Shown here: positions 20,915 to 29,590 of the stretch, piece by piece
Layout of the letters: the number at the start of each line of letters is the position of its first letter
Numbering within the stretch: position 1 is the first letter of the stretch
Assembly (NCBI GenBank): GCA_902591535.1
Contig: CACJBA010000001.1
Span: 62,001-126,000, forward strand
Length of the DNA: 64,000 bases
Direction of reading: 5' to 3'
DNA from: an uncultured Pelagibacteraceae bacterium
GTDB lineage: Bacteria; Pseudomonadota; Alphaproteobacteria; Pelagibacterales; Pelagibacteraceae
The notes under the pieces: generated by a model
Database searches by the model: none
Told to the model about the DNA's origin: nothing
Seen by the model: the letters and a program-made list of their open reading frames with translations, nothing else
Translations under genes and position numbers: made by a program

Positions 20915-21571
20915 ATAGTAAAATTAATAATTGTTTTTTTTCTACTAATTTTTTTTACATCTAATTTAGAAGCAGCAAAGGAAGAAAAAGAAAAAGATTG
21001 TACTTATTGTAAGAAGTACGAAAAGTTAAAGGATTGGCCTTTGAGTGAAAGGCCAGAAGCGTTTATATACGAAGAAATTGTATACCCAGAGGGAATGTTT
21101 CATGAAAGCTTAATTAAAAGCAAACAAAAGCAAGGTGAAGCAGGTAGAAAAGTATATCAAAGATTTGTGAAAGGAAAAGGTGAGTTAAACAAATACCAAC
21201 ATCATATGATTAGAGACATGGCCTATTTCGAGGCTTTGTTTAATGAAATGCTTAATGACAAAAATGCAAGTGTTGAAACATTAGAGGGCATTAAAAAAGG
21301 CAGAGAAGCCATGAGGATGAGCTTAAATATTTCACCAAAAGCTAAATCATCAGAGGCAGTTCTTAAATTTTGGGCAACAGGTAAAATGCTTTATGCAGCA
21401 CATAAAAAAAATAAAAAGAAAAAGAAAAAGAAAGCAAAAAAATTAACTCCAGAAATAGCTGAGCGTGCTGCAGTATTAGCTAATCTGAAAAAACAAATTG
21501 CAACAGCAAAAGTAAATGCTCAAAGAGCTGCTACTATTACAGCTCAAGAAAAAATAGAGGAAGGAAATTAA
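20915..21571 (+). CDS. Lys-rich secreted protein; true start uncertain
   Basis: Track begins at TTG 21041, but the frame continues upstream as (I/M)VKLIIVFFLLIFFTSNLEAAKEEKEKDCTYCKKYEKLKDWPLSERPEA, a convincing signal peptide with no ATG/GTG/TTG start. Confidence 0.55.
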   Translation: MVKLIIVFFLLIFFTSNLEAAKEEKEKDCTYCKKYEKLKDWPLSERPEAFIYEEIVYPEGMFHESLIKSKQKQGEAGRKVYQRFVKGKGELNKYQHHMIRDMAYFEALFNEMLNDKNASVETLEGIKKGREAMRMSLNISPKAKSSEAVLKFWATGKMLYAAHKKNKKKKKKKAKKLTPEIAERAAVLANLKKQIATAKVNAQRAATITAQEKIEEGN

Positions 21572-21576
21572 TTACT

Positions 21577-24036
21577 TTGAAGATTATAATTAAAACTTTT
21601 TTAATATTTTTATTATTTCTAAACTTAACTGTTAAAGCAAATGATATAGCTGCTATGTCTGGAATTTCAGAAGCAGCAGGAAACTCAGCTCAAGCTGCAG
21701 CAGATCAATTAGCTGCAGATGCAGGTAAAGTTGCAGAAAATATTTCAGGCGCAACAGAAGCTTTAGGACAAGCAAAAAGTGATATAGGTAAAGCCTTGGA
21801 TGTATCCATTGCTCAGGCTGAAACTGCAATGCAATTTGCTACAGAAAGTTTAGCAAAAGGCGATATCACTTCTGCAGTACAGGCAATGTCATTAGTTGAA
21901 GGTGTTACTGATATGGCCTTAGGCGCTATTCCAGATCCTACAGCTTTGGATATGACTGGAATTGATTTTGCAAATGATTTTTCTCCAGAAGAGATGGCAG
22001 CCTTGTCTAGTATAGCTGGCCAAATGGGTGCTGGAAAAGTTGTATCGTTACAAAAAATGGCTGGGCAGATGAATGCTTTAGGTGCTGTTGGATTTGATGC
22101 TAAAGGAATGATGGGAACTTTAGATGCTCAAGGAATAGGTATGGGTTCTGCCATGGAAGGATTATCAAAATCAGGTTTAGTAGATATGGAGGCCATAACT
22201 GGTTCAGCTAATTTCGATATGGCAAATTTTAATCCAGGAAATTTTGCTTCTATGAATGTTGCAGAGATGGGAATGAATCCAGTAATGATGGCAGGAGCTT
22301 TGAATGCATTGCCAGTTGGTGCCGCAACTGCTGCTCTAGAAACGTTAGCAGCTAATCCTGATACGATGGGTCAAATGAGTCAATCTATGACTGGTGCAAT
22401 AGTAGCTACCATGAGTGCCAAAGGCATGGGTGAAGAAATGATGAAGAGCATGGAGACAAGTATTGGAATGGAAGGCATGACAGATATGGCTAAAGGTATG
22501 GGTGGTATAGAGGGAATGCAGGAAATTGGAAAAGCAATGCAAGAGATGGGAATGGATCAAATGGCTCAAACATTGCAAACAGCATTCGCCAATCCAGAAG
22601 TTGGAATTACCTCAGCTATGTCAGGAACAGTTGGAATGATAAGCCAAGCAATTTCAGGAAAAGCACCAAAAGAACAGAATGCCATTCAAAAAGGAATGGG
22701 GATGAAAGATTCTTTTGCAAACAATATGTCAGCGCCTGAAGCTATAGAGATGCCAGAAAATGTAAGTGAGTCTGGAATGATGATGGGTGCAATGATCATG
22801 GCCAAACCATCTTTAGCAGGAGGATTGCCTGGTGCAATGGCGCCCCCTGAAGGAATGACAGCTTTAGGTATGGGACAAGTTTTAGATCCTACTAATCCGT
22901 CAGGTGGTATGATGATGGGAGGAGTTATGGAAAACATGTCAAAAGCTGATATGGGTGAAGCAATGGCAAACATGACTGGAATGGAAGTTGGAGAAATGGA
23001 TAAATTAGGAATGGCTGATATGGCAATGCAAACAGGTTTAACTCCAGGAATGGTAGCAAGCATGGGTGCAGCAGGAATTGCAGGAATGGATGTATCGACA
23101 ATTATGTCAACTAACGTTGCTGGACTTGGCAGTAAAGCTATTAAAGGAGTTGCAGAAATGGCTAAGTCTGGAAATTTATCTGCTGGTCAAATGGGAGATA
23201 TGATGGAAGTTGGATTAGTCAACCAAGGAACAATGGCTGCTATGGGAGCTGAGGGAATGAAAGGATTAAGCGGCGCTATGGGAATGGAAGGTGGAGACAT
23301 GGGCCTTGCAGCGATGAGTGGTGGAATGGTTGGTATGGGAGAAATGAATTTAGATGCACAAATGAATCCAGAAATGGCAGCGAGTATGGGTTTAGTAGGA
23401 AGTCCTGAGGGTGCAAAATTAGGAGATATAATGGGTGGAGCACCTGAAGGGTTAGAAGGTGGTATGAAAGGTGGAATGAATTTAGGACAAGTCTCTGCTG
23501 CAATGGGAACAGGAGTTGACCCAGGAGCAGCAATTGGAAACGTAGCAGGTGCTGCAATGGCAGCTGATGGAGCAGGAGGATTAGCAGGTGCTGCAATGGG
23601 ATCAGCTATGGCTGCTCAAGGAGCAGCAGCGTCAGCTATGGGTTCTCATGCAATGGGAGCAGCAATGGGAATGGAAGGCATGGGCGAAGGTGCAATGGGT
23701 AAAGCCATGGGCGGCGCTATGCAAGAAGGAATGTCAGGAACAATGGGTGGCGCTATGGCAGGTGCAATGGCTGGAGGTCCAGCTGGCCCAGGCGATATGG
23801 GTCCAATGGGTGATATGGGTCCAATGGGCGGTCCAGATGGTGGTCCAATGGGTGATATGGGTCCAATGGGCGGCGACATGGGCGGCATGGGTGGTGCTAT
23901 GGGAGATATTGGTGGTGCTGTTGAAGGAGCAATGGGAGGTCCAGGTGCTCCGGGTGATCCAGGTCCAGGCCAACCAGGAGCTCCTCCTCCAGGTGACCCA
24001 GGTCCAAATCCAGGTGGTCCAGGAGATCCTAAGTAA
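21577..24036 (+). CDS. Large secreted Met/Gly/Ala-rich low-complexity protein with Gly-Pro-rich C-terminus
   Basis: TTG start, signal peptide (IIIKTFLIFLLFLNLTVKA), long MxxMG-type body, C-terminal GDMGPMG repeats and PGDPGPGQPGAPPPGDPGPNPGGPGDPK. Confidence 0.85.
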   Translation: MKIIIKTFLIFLLFLNLTVKANDIAAMSGISEAAGNSAQAAADQLAADAGKVAENISGATEALGQAKSDIGKALDVSIAQAETAMQFATESLAKGDITSAVQAMSLVEGVTDMALGAIPDPTALDMTGIDFANDFSPEEMAALSSIAGQMGAGKVVSLQKMAGQMNALGAVGFDAKGMMGTLDAQGIGMGSAMEGLSKSGLVDMEAITGSANFDMANFNPGNFASMNVAEMGMNPVMMAGALNALPVGAATAALETLAANPDTMGQMSQSMTGAIVATMSAKGMGEEMMKSMETSIGMEGMTDMAKGMGGIEGMQEIGKAMQEMGMDQMAQTLQTAFANPEVGITSAMSGTVGMISQAISGKAPKEQNAIQKGMGMKDSFANNMSAPEAIEMPENVSESGMMMGAMIMAKPSLAGGLPGAMAPPEGMTALGMGQVLDPTNPSGGMMMGGVMENMSKADMGEAMANMTGMEVGEMDKLGMADMAMQTGLTPGMVASMGAAGIAGMDVSTIMSTNVAGLGSKAIKGVAEMAKSGNLSAGQMGDMMEVGLVNQGTMAAMGAEGMKGLSGAMGMEGGDMGLAAMSGGMVGMGEMNLDAQMNPEMAASMGLVGSPEGAKLGDIMGGAPEGLEGGMKGGMNLGQVSAAMGTGVDPGAAIGNVAGAAMAADGAGGLAGAAMGSAMAAQGAAASAMGSHAMGAAMGMEGMGEGAMGKAMGGAMQEGMSGTMGGAMAGAMAGGPAGPGDMGPMGDMGPMGGPDGGPMGDMGPMGGDMGGMGGAMGDIGGAVEGAMGGPGAPGDPGPGQPGAPPPGDPGPNPGGPGDPK
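23800..23873 (+). repeat. Internal direct repeat of 32 bp with 42-bp offset
   Basis: GGTCCAATGGGTGATATGGGTCCAATGGGCGG at 23800-23831 and 23842-23873. Confidence 0.85.
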
Positions 24037-24050
24037 AAATAAAAATAAAA

Positions 24051-25061
24051 ATGTTTATTAGATTTATTTTATTCATTGTTTTTTTTAATCTGGTTTCAAA
24101 TTCATCTTTTGCAAACTCTAGATTTGGAGAGTTAACTGAAATGCGAGATAAAAAAATGAGAGGTAAAGATAATCAATGGGTTAGACCTCATCCAGGACCT
24201 TTTATATGGAACCACATTGAAAAAGAAAAAGGAAAGTTTACTTGGGAAGAGGCAGACAAATATGTTGTTTATGCTCAAGAACACAATCAAACAATTTTAG
24301 CTACTATCTGGCCTCACGCTAATTGGGAGCAAAAATCTTGTAAAAGAAAAAAAGCAAGAAGTCCCTTTGGAAAAAAATTTACCAAATATCTTAGCAAACC
24401 CTGTTCAATGGATGACTATAAAAACTTTCTTTTACAATTAGTTGATCGTTATGACGGAGATGGTTCAAATGATATGCCCGGCCTAACTAAACCAATTATA
24501 TACTGGGATATAATGAACGAGCCTGAGTTTAAAATGTTTTTCAAAGGAAGTGAGGAAGACTTTGTAGAAATATTTAATTTTTCATCTAAGGTAATTAAGG
24601 AAAAACAGCCAGATGCAGTCATTGTTATGGCTGGTGCTGCAGGAATGTTTCCAGAAAGTAAAAAATTTTGGAAGTCTGCTTTGCCAAAAATCAAAGATCA
24701 TTTTGATATCGCAAATATTCACCATATAAGTGGTCCTGATGGTCAGTGTGATAGAGAACTATGGGTGGATGAATTTGCTGCCTTATTAAAAAGTGTAGAT
24801 GTAAATAAACCTATTTGGTTAACTGAAGCTATGACTTGTGGTGCTCCTGTAAAAGCTTGGGTAAAAGCTTTTTTAAATGGAGCTGAGCTGATTATCGATG
24901 TTGGTGTAAATGCTCCAGGAAAAAAAATGAGCAAAAAAGGTAGAAAGAAATTAAATGAATTCATTGCTGAATATGATGGATTTACATCAATAAAAAGTAT
25001 TTCAAAAAAACAAGTAGAATTTACTTACAGCGATGGATCTAAAAAAATATTAGATTTTTAA
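24051..25061 (+). CDS. Secreted clan GH-A-like glycoside hydrolase
   Basis: Signal peptide; IIYWDIMNEPEF (NEP acid/base motif) and KPIWLTEAM (candidate nucleophile Glu). Confidence 0.75.
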   Translation: MFIRFILFIVFFNLVSNSSFANSRFGELTEMRDKKMRGKDNQWVRPHPGPFIWNHIEKEKGKFTWEEADKYVVYAQEHNQTILATIWPHANWEQKSCKRKKARSPFGKKFTKYLSKPCSMDDYKNFLLQLVDRYDGDGSNDMPGLTKPIIYWDIMNEPEFKMFFKGSEEDFVEIFNFSSKVIKEKQPDAVIVMAGAAGMFPESKKFWKSALPKIKDHFDIANIHHISGPDGQCDRELWVDEFAALLKSVDVNKPIWLTEAMTCGAPVKAWVKAFLNGAELIIDVGVNAPGKKMSKKGRKKLNEFIAEYDGFTSIKSISKKQVEFTYSDGSKKILDF

Positions 25062-25081
25062 ATTACCATCAATTCTTACAA

Positions 25082-25109
25082 TTGACATCACAATCACAAT
25101 AGTTAATAT
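25082..25109 (+). promoter_or_regulatory. Sigma70-type promoter (copy B)
   Basis: TTGACA (25082-25087), 16-nt spacer, TAATAT (25104-25109), just upstream of pseudoknot copy B. Confidence 0.7.
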
Positions 25110-25117
25110 TAATTTTC

Positions 25118-25156
25118 AAAGTCTGGTTGTGCTGACTTTTAAATCAAGGGACAACA
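25118..25156 (+). ncRNA. Candidate 5'-leader RNA element, copy B: H-type pseudoknot
   Basis: AAAGTC-TGGTTGTGCT-GACTTT hairpin with loop GTTGT pairing to ACAAC (25151-25155); differs from copy A at the outer pair (C-G versus A-T). Confidence 0.7.
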
Positions 25157-25178
25157 AACGTTTTAAAAAATTTAAAAT

Positions 25179-25226
25179 ATGAAAAAATTGTTTGTTGTAA
25201 TTTCATTAATTTTTCTTCTAATATAA
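25179..25226 (+). CDS. 15-aa micro-ORF resembling a bare signal peptide
   Basis: MKKLFVVISLIFLLI* between pseudoknot copy B and the serine hydrolase gene. Confidence 0.35.
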   Translation: MKKLFVVISLIFLLI

Positions 25227-25236
25227 AAAAAGGTAA

Positions 25237-26679
25237 ATGAAAAAAATTTTAATAATTATATTTTTATTTTTATTTTCAAATACATCTTACGCAAATGATT
25301 CAAGAATTGACGAGTTTAACAATTGGTTATTAGACAACGGTCATACACAGTATTTAAATATTGAACAAAAAGCAGGATGCAAAAAATTAATTCAAAAACA
25401 TGGTTTAAAAGTACCAAAGGTTGGTCTTATTGATGAACCAAAGGTTAAAACTAACGAGTGGTTCTGGCTTGAATGTCATAAAGTTCAAGCCACAAATAAT
25501 CTAAAAATAAAATTTTTTAAATCACCAGAAATTCCTTGGGGCACTAATCCAAATAAAGATACTTTGCTGTATTATTTATTTAGATACATTGTTACAGAAG
25601 ATGGATTTGACCGTGCTGGCTCTAAAGGATCAAAAAATCCTTATAAATTTAAAACCGAATTAAGAGATGACAAAATTTCCAAATACATCAAAAAACATAT
25701 GCAGAAAACAGCATTACTTAGTTACTTACTTTACGAAGATGGTAAAATTACTATAGATGAGATATCGCCAAAAAATCGTTTTGGAATTTTGTTTGATAAT
25801 AATACTCAGTTCACCAGCATGTCTGTTGGAAAAAGCATTGTATCCTATGTGACAGGTCATGCAATTTGTAAAGGATATATAAATGGTGTTGACCATAGAT
25901 TAAATGATTGGCCTCTATTAGAAAATACACTTTTTTATGATCAAAAATTAATAAATCTTCTAAATATGGCTGCTGGTCATCAAAAATATGCAGATAAGGA
26001 TTTAAAAACAAATAAATACAGAAAAAATGCGAACGCAAATACTGTTGAATTTCACTTGCAGAAGGGAGTTTTTAAAGACTCAAAAAAGGTAAAAAGCAAA
26101 TATCAATACACTAATTTTATAACCAATATTTTAATAAACTATGTTTGGTTCAAATCTGAAGGTCAATTTCAAAATCTTTTAGATGAAATATTTATAGACA
26201 AAGCAAAAGTTAAAAATGATGTGTGGTTTTTAAAAATGAATGACAGAACTATTAAATCCAATAATAGAAATAATAAAATTTTAAAAGAGTATAAAGTAAG
26301 AGATGAAGATGGTCCTTTAAGATATTCATTCAATGCTACAAGGTATGATTATCTGAGAATAGCTAAAGCAATGCTAGATGATTGGCAAAATGATACTTGT
26401 GTTGGAAAGTATTTAAAAAATATTCATGAAAGAAGAATTCCAAAAAATGATAAGTGGAAAGATGACAAAAGTCCAGGTTTAAATCCTAAATCATATGCTG
26501 GGCAGTTCTACGCAGACTATTCAGGAATGCGTGGAAGGAATATAATGGGAATGGTTGGTAAAGGTGGACAAAGTATTATGATTGATTTTGATAAAGGTAG
26601 AATAAACGTAATTAATACTATTCACATAGATTATAATTGGAAAAAAATAGCTCATGCAGTTATTAAAAAAGGTAAATGA
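25237..26679 (+). CDS. Secreted serine hydrolase, beta-lactamase/DD-peptidase-like fold
   Basis: Signal peptide MKKILIIIFLFLFSNTSYA; SVGK (SxxK) and YTN (YxN) motifs. Confidence 0.75.
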   Translation: MKKILIIIFLFLFSNTSYANDSRIDEFNNWLLDNGHTQYLNIEQKAGCKKLIQKHGLKVPKVGLIDEPKVKTNEWFWLECHKVQATNNLKIKFFKSPEIPWGTNPNKDTLLYYLFRYIVTEDGFDRAGSKGSKNPYKFKTELRDDKISKYIKKHMQKTALLSYLLYEDGKITIDEISPKNRFGILFDNNTQFTSMSVGKSIVSYVTGHAICKGYINGVDHRLNDWPLLENTLFYDQKLINLLNMAAGHQKYADKDLKTNKYRKNANANTVEFHLQKGVFKDSKKVKSKYQYTNFITNILINYVWFKSEGQFQNLLDEIFIDKAKVKNDVWFLKMNDRTIKSNNRNNKILKEYKVRDEDGPLRYSFNATRYDYLRIAKAMLDDWQNDTCVGKYLKNIHERRIPKNDKWKDDKSPGLNPKSYAGQFYADYSGMRGRNIMGMVGKGGQSIMIDFDKGRINVINTIHIDYNWKKIAHAVIKKGK

Positions 26680-27605
26680 AAAAAGTACTATTAGTAATTT
26701 TATCCTTTTTCTTATTTTTTTCTGTTCAAGCCAAAGAATGGAAAAATAAAAATAAGTGGAAAATTTCTTGCGGCGTAGTTAATGATGAGTCTCTCATTGT
26801 AAATGGAAAAAGTAAAAAATATTCAAAAAACGAATTCAAATTAGTAGATGTGGTTTTCAAGCTTGATAAAGGAGATATAGGTAGTTGTCCTACAGACAAG
26901 AAACCAGCAGGTGGGTACCCTTATTCTGGTAGACAAGAAATAACTCATAAACTTCCAATAGGACATACTATTTTTGAAACTGATATTACAATTGATGGTG
27001 CTCCATCAGCTAGATCAACTATATTTCAAATACACGATGGTAGAAATAAAGGTGCTCCTCCCTCGTGGATAGGTATAGATGGTGGCTGGAAAATTATTCA
27101 AAAATTTCCCAAAGGAGAATGTTCTTCAGAAAATTGTAAAATGTTAGAATTCATTACTTTAGAAACTGGTAAAACTTATAGATTTAAGGCAGAGGTAGAT
27201 TATAAAAAAAAAGCCAAATTTTTATCTGTTAAATATTATCTTGATGATAAATTTATTCTTCATCATTATGACGTCCCACTATTAACTAAAAAGACCGATG
27301 GACCTTACGGACCAACCAAACCTTATATTAAAATTGGTATCTATAGAATTGGAGATACTGGTACAACAACTTATGCATATAAGAATTTAGTTATAAAAAA
27401 TAAAAAAAAATCTTCATTTGAAAAAGTTGATAGTTCAAAAGGCGCAACTAAATTTTTTGTTGTTGTTTCAAGAAAATCAGATCCTTCCGTTCAATTTCGA
27501 TATGAAGATGAGCTTAAAGGAAAAGCTAGAACACAAGCTTTAAAAAAATGTTTTACTGCAGGACATGACGATTGTGAAGTTTCTTTGATTGGTGTCACGA
27601 AATAA
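26676..27605 (+). CDS. Exported ConA-like (jelly-roll) polysaccharide-lyase-like protein 1
   Basis: Signal peptide; GRQE, FQIHDG, YIKIGIYRIG motifs reminiscent of PL7/heparinase-like lyases. Confidence 0.65.
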   Translation: MKKVLLVILSFFLFFSVQAKEWKNKNKWKISCGVVNDESLIVNGKSKKYSKNEFKLVDVVFKLDKGDIGSCPTDKKPAGGYPYSGRQEITHKLPIGHTIFETDITIDGAPSARSTIFQIHDGRNKGAPPSWIGIDGGWKIIQKFPKGECSSENCKMLEFITLETGKTYRFKAEVDYKKKAKFLSVKYYLDDKFILHHYDVPLLTKKTDGPYGPTKPYIKIGIYRIGDTGTTTYAYKNLVIKNKKKSSFEKVDSSKGATKFFVVVSRKSDPSVQFRYEDELKGKARTQALKKCFTAGHDDCEVSLIGVTK

Positions 27606-27609
27606 TTAA

Positions 27610-28536
27610 ATGAGAAAAATTGTAATTTTATTTACTATTTTTATTCTATTTATTTTTAACAATGTTTTTGCTGAAAAGATAAATGTTAAAAATGGAGTAA
27701 AGTTACCAAAAGACGTTGCTAGAGGATATGAAAATCCCTGGGAATTATTCTGTACATGGACCGAAGATGGAAAATGTATGACACCTAAATACGCTTTACA
27801 AATTGTAAATAAAAAAGACAACCATCCAGTAAGGCTTGGGAAAAAATCTATTAGAATGGAATTAAGAAAAGGAGATTGTCATCAAAAAAGAAAAGGTTCT
27901 TATAATGATTGTAAAGCTACTCCTCCCGCAGAAAGACATGAGCTTACAAACAGAAATGATATTTTGGGAAAGAAATGGCATACATATTCAATTTATTTAC
28001 CAAAAGAAAATCCAAAAGTAATCTCTGAATGGATTACTATGGGTCAATTTCATTCATTAAATGTATCTTACCCACCTGTAAATTTGGATCTTGAGCATGA
28101 TCAATTTCTTTTAGTGACAAGGTTTTTATGTATTCATCCAAAAAAAATTGGAAAATCATGTTCTTCTGATGATCCTGAAAATAGAAGAATAAAAATTCTA
28201 AACAGTGATGAATTATTTGGAAAATGGAATGACTTTATTTTTAGTGCTAATTGGACCAATAATGAAAAAAAGGGATATTTTAAATTTTGGTTAAATGGAA
28301 AACTAATTTATCATTTTAATGGAAGAACTATTGGACCTGAAGCAGATGATGCAGCAATTCATCAGTTAGGAATATATAGAGGTGCGGCTAAAAATTCTGG
28401 AGACGCAAATCATGTTGTTTATTATGATGAAATTAAAACGGCTTCGTCTTGTAAAAAAATTAACTTAAAAAAACTTGGCTATTCTTGTAAAGATATAGAA
28501 AATCAAAAACTTGAAACAATACATAAAATTAAATGA
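27610..28536 (+). CDS. Exported polysaccharide-lyase-like protein 2 (heparin lyase I-like)
   Basis: Signal peptide; RMELRKGD, AERHEL, GQFHSLN, LGIYRG motifs, multiple Cys. Confidence 0.7.
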   Translation: MRKIVILFTIFILFIFNNVFAEKINVKNGVKLPKDVARGYENPWELFCTWTEDGKCMTPKYALQIVNKKDNHPVRLGKKSIRMELRKGDCHQKRKGSYNDCKATPPAERHELTNRNDILGKKWHTYSIYLPKENPKVISEWITMGQFHSLNVSYPPVNLDLEHDQFLLVTRFLCIHPKKIGKSCSSDDPENRRIKILNSDELFGKWNDFIFSANWTNNEKKGYFKFWLNGKLIYHFNGRTIGPEADDAAIHQLGIYRGAAKNSGDANHVVYYDEIKTASSCKKINLKKLGYSCKDIENQKLETIHKIK

Positions 28537-28546
28537 ATAAAATTCA

Positions 28547-29554
28547 ATGAAAAAAATTTTAGTAATACTGATTATGAGCTTATTATTAAGCTCCAATGCT
28601 TTTGCCAATAAGTGGCATATTAAAATGAAGAAAAAAGAAAAAAAAGATTTTGCCCATTATGTTCTTAAAGCACAGTCAGATAATAAAATGGTATTTAACC
28701 TTAGAAACATCAAAAATTCTAAAATGTATAAGTTTTTTGATAAGTTTGAGGATCGTATGGGAGTTGCTGAAAAAGGAGTTGAGTTTAATTTAAAATATTC
28801 ATTTGAAGGCCATAAACAAGATTGGTCTAGATGGGGAAAACCCGGACATGCACAAAGATTCCAGATAATGGAGCCCTATAAGGAAACTACCAAAAAAAAT
28901 AAAACGAAATGGTATAGGGTTGGTTATTTTTTTCCAGAAGATGTGAGAATTGATAAACATACAATATCTTTATTTGATTTTAAAAAATTATATGGAAAAG
29001 GTGAGAAAACTCATGATGCAGCTCTCAATATTATAAATAATAGATTTAATTGGGTATTTAATTCACCAAATTACACTGCTCATAAAAATGAGACGGGTGA
29101 GGAATATTTATATTTCGATACCTATTTTGTAAATCTTGATCACTATTTTTCGCCATTGAAAGGTAAATGGGTCAATGTCTTAGTAAACGCAAAATGGGCT
29201 GAAAACGGATTTTTACACTTGTGGATAGATGGAAAACTTAGATCAAGCTACTATGGTGATACTTTAGGTGGTGCGTCAAGTGTAAGATTTAAATTTGGAC
29301 CTTATAGACACCACATGAATCAGGCAACGGAAGCTGGTATTGAAATTCCTGATGTTAAAATTAAATATTCTAATGTTGGTAAAGCTGATAATTGTGATGA
29401 TTTGTGGAGTGGTTGTTCTGAAATAGTAAGTCAATTAAATGGAAAATCCCAGCTTAATGGAGTAAGGATGGTTGCATTTTGTAAAACAGCTCCTCAATCA
29501 GACGGATCTTCTTGTAAAAATTTAGGCTATCCATCTAATCAAAGACCTTTTTGA
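28547..29554 (+). CDS. Exported polysaccharide-lyase-like protein 3
   Basis: Signal peptide MKKILVILIMSLLLSSNAFA; LHLWIDGKLRSSYYGD, VRFKFGPYRHH motifs parallel the two upstream genes. Confidence 0.65.
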   Translation: MKKILVILIMSLLLSSNAFANKWHIKMKKKEKKDFAHYVLKAQSDNKMVFNLRNIKNSKMYKFFDKFEDRMGVAEKGVEFNLKYSFEGHKQDWSRWGKPGHAQRFQIMEPYKETTKKNKTKWYRVGYFFPEDVRIDKHTISLFDFKKLYGKGEKTHDAALNIINNRFNWVFNSPNYTAHKNETGEEYLYFDTYFVNLDHYFSPLKGKWVNVLVNAKWAENGFLHLWIDGKLRSSYYGDTLGGASSVRFKFGPYRHHMNQATEAGIEIPDVKIKYSNVGKADNCDDLWSGCSEIVSQLNGKSQLNGVRMVAFCKTAPQSDGSSCKNLGYPSNQRPF

Positions 29555-29590
29555 TTAGATTTAGATTTTATTAAGTATTATTATTTTTAT

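Noticed and set aside
22345-24061. Antisense and alternate-frame ORFs over the Met/Gly-rich gene (22345-22578, 22686-23063, 23276-23596, 23588-24061, 23646-23888, 23734-23973)
   Set aside because: Shadow ORFs produced by the repetitive GGN/ATG composition; their odd compositions (His/Ser, Gln/Trp, Pro/Ile) mirror the sense repeats and they lack plausible starts.
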